From contig CACGGD010000007.1 in NCBI GenBank assembly GCA_902572605.1, positions 1 to 33,281 of the forward strand: 33,281 bases of DNA, read 5' to 3'. The notes under the pieces were generated by a model. It was not told where the DNA came from. It searched no databases and saw nothing but the letters and a program-made list of their open reading frames with translations. Position numbers and translations under genes: made by a program. Source of the DNA: an uncultured Pelagibacteraceae bacterium. Lineage in GTDB: Bacteria > Pseudomonadota > Alphaproteobacteria > Pelagibacterales > Pelagibacteraceae. This document shows positions 32,145 to 33,281 of the stretch, one piece after another. How positions within the stretch are numbered: the first letter of the stretch is position 1; each line of letters starts with the position of its first letter.

Positions 32145-33281
32145 TTAATTTTTTTGTATACAGAATAAACTTTTATATCATCAATATATAAAGTTTTAAA
32201 TATATTAAAGTTTTCAGGTATTGAATATTTTTTATTATATCTGGTATCTATCTCATAAAAAAAATTAGTATAAATGTAGTCTGCATTTTCCATGTTCGCA
32301 GTACCTGTAAATAAGATATCCTTTTTTATATGATTTGGAACCATAGATAGACCATTTTTTAAAGGTGTCCACGAGGCAGTAGCGACTATTGTAGTTTGTT
32401 TTTTTGTATCTTTCATTATTTCTATAATTGCCTCTGATCTTGATAATGATTGGTAATCAGCATCATATAAGTTTTTATTTTTTTGACTCATAAAATTATT
32501 TAAATAAATACTTTGGTAGGGATGATATTGAACAAGCTTGTATATTACCTCAGAAAAACATAATGAAATGATTAAAATAAATAAATTTATAATTATTCTT
32601 CTTTGTCTTAAATAAGATAATAAATAATAAATTCCAAAACTAGCAAAATAAATTATAAAAAAGTTTAAAAATAAAAAGTGTGTCCATCCTTTAATCAAAT
32701 TTGGCGTTCCAGATAAATAAACTGCCAAAACTTGGAAAAAAGAAAAAAATATAAAAAAATCAAATTTTTCATTTTTTCCTTTCCATAAATCATTGCCTAG
32801 GTTTTCATCTTTAATATTTATTAGTCTTGAAAAAATTCTTTTAAAGTAAAATAAAAATCCAATTGCAAATAATATCAAATAAAAGATAGGTGTGCTTATT
32901 ATTATCCATTTTGGAATATACTTTAGTGGTAAATAACTCGATTCATAAAAATTTCCCTCAAAAAAAACTTTTAAATCAGTATGAACTTTAAAAGGGTCAA
33001 AAAAACTTTTGATCTGACTATAGTCAAATGTCCACATATAAGGCCAGTGTAAAAAAAGAAATACTAAATAAAAAACAACAAAAATTAACAGTAATTTTAA
33101 ATTTTTTATTGAATTATTTGAATTTAGCATTTTTAAAAAAGTTAAGAAAATAAAAGAGATAGGCAACATTAAACCAAATATTCTTGAAGAAGTAGCAAAT
33201 GAAAAAAATAAAGCCATTAAAGCCAAAGATTTCAAATTTTTATTTTTTTCATAACTAAAATAAAAATATAGAGAAATAGTT
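32141..33281 (-). CDS. GT-C type membrane glycosyltransferase (5' end beyond window)
   Basis: The frame is open through base 33281 (380 codons seen), so the N-terminus with the catalytic first loop is outside; the internal TTG at 33235 is not a real start. The seen part has about eight hydrophobic helices (SLALMALFFSFATSSRIFGL, LLLIFVVFYLVFLFL, ISTPIFYLILFAIGFLFYF, IINLFILIISLCFSEVIY) and a soluble C-terminal part with YDADYQSLSRSEAIIEI, in the layout of PMT/ArnT-like glycosyltransferases that use lipid-linked sugars. The SRIFGLMLP stretch and HWPYMW loop are typical of this group. Its stop overlaps the small membrane-protein gene by 4 bp. Substrate not deducible. Confidence 0.8.
   Translation of the reverse strand, partial: TISLYFYFSYEKNKNLKSLALMALFFSFATSSRIFGLMLPISFIFLTFLKMLNSNNSIKNLKLLLIFVVFYLVFLFLHWPYMWTFDYSQIKSFFDPFKVHTDLKVFFEGNFYESSYLPLKYIPKWIIISTPIFYLILFAIGFLFYFKRIFSRLINIKDENLGNDLWKGKNEKFDFFIFFSFFQVLAVYLSGTPNLIKGWTHFLFLNFFIIYFASFGIYYLLSYLRQRRIIINLFILIISLCFSEVIYKLVQYHPYQSIYLNNFMSQKNKNLYDADYQSLSRSEAIIEIMKDTKKQTTIVATASWTPLKNGLSMVPNHIKKDILFTGTANMENADYIYTNFFYEIDTRYNKKYSIPENFNIFKTLYIDDIKVYSVYKKIK

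Noticed and set aside
32141-33235. TTG at 33235 as start of the GT-C glycosyltransferase
   Set aside because: The same frame continues without stop to the window edge, so the true start is outside.
1-33281. CRISPR array or insertion sequence
   Set aside because: No regularly spaced repeats of 25-40 bases and no transposase-like protein were seen on either strand.

Overview
The window looks like a piece of a streamlined marine alphaproteobacterial genome, most likely of the SAR11 (Pelagibacterales) type. This is inferred from the very AT-rich sequence, lysine/asparagine/isoleucine-rich proteins, intergenic gaps of a few bases, many ATGA and TAATG gene overlaps, encoded tRNA CCA ends, and an Aap-type general amino-acid transporter next to a Fe(III) (Fbp/Fut-type) transporter. 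No taxonomic marker gene is present, so the assignment is a judgement and not a proof.

Layout. (1) 1-7395 is core housekeeping: dGTPase-like dgt (cut by the window edge), an A-type Fe-S carrier, exonuclease III, then on the minus strand valS-ilvD-mannose-1-phosphate guanylyltransferase. (2) 7508-18671, bounded by tRNA-Cys and tRNA-Asn, is an accessory segment. It holds a tightly overlapping minus-strand operon (about 12687-7592) of small lipoproteins, inner-membrane proteins, a TerB-like protein and a large coiled-coil membrane protein. Divergent from it is a plus-strand set: a small secreted protein, a secreted caspase-like protease and a secreted HtrA/trypsin-like protease whose C-terminus is an exact 7 x 13-residue Asp-rich repeat. 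The segment ends with a phage-like HTH protein, a pentameric ligand-gated ion channel homologue and a third copy of a secreted protein family whose other two copies lie at the opposite edge. (3) 18684-24589 holds an XRE regulator, a DUF3108/DUF6134-like periplasmic protein, the aapJQMP amino-acid ABC operon with a terminator hairpin after the binding protein, and tRNA-Arg. (4) 24614-28580 is the iron operon fbpA - 50-residue CxxC protein - fbpB - fbpC, headed by two identical Fur-box cores. (5) 28652-33281 holds a small TM protein, an MhpD-type hydratase, a short acidic protein, a GT2 glycosyltransferase, GAPDH, a small membrane protein and the 3' part of a GT-C type membrane glycosyltransferase.

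The most novel candidates are the periplasmic caspase + trypsin pair with shared WITKK motifs, the neighbouring TerB/coiled-coil/lipoprotein envelope operon that shares a divergent control region containing nested inverted repeats, and the ligand-gated channel with a large N-terminal extension. Together they suggest a cell-envelope sensing or stress module, but the functional link is inferred only from proximity and shared export signals.
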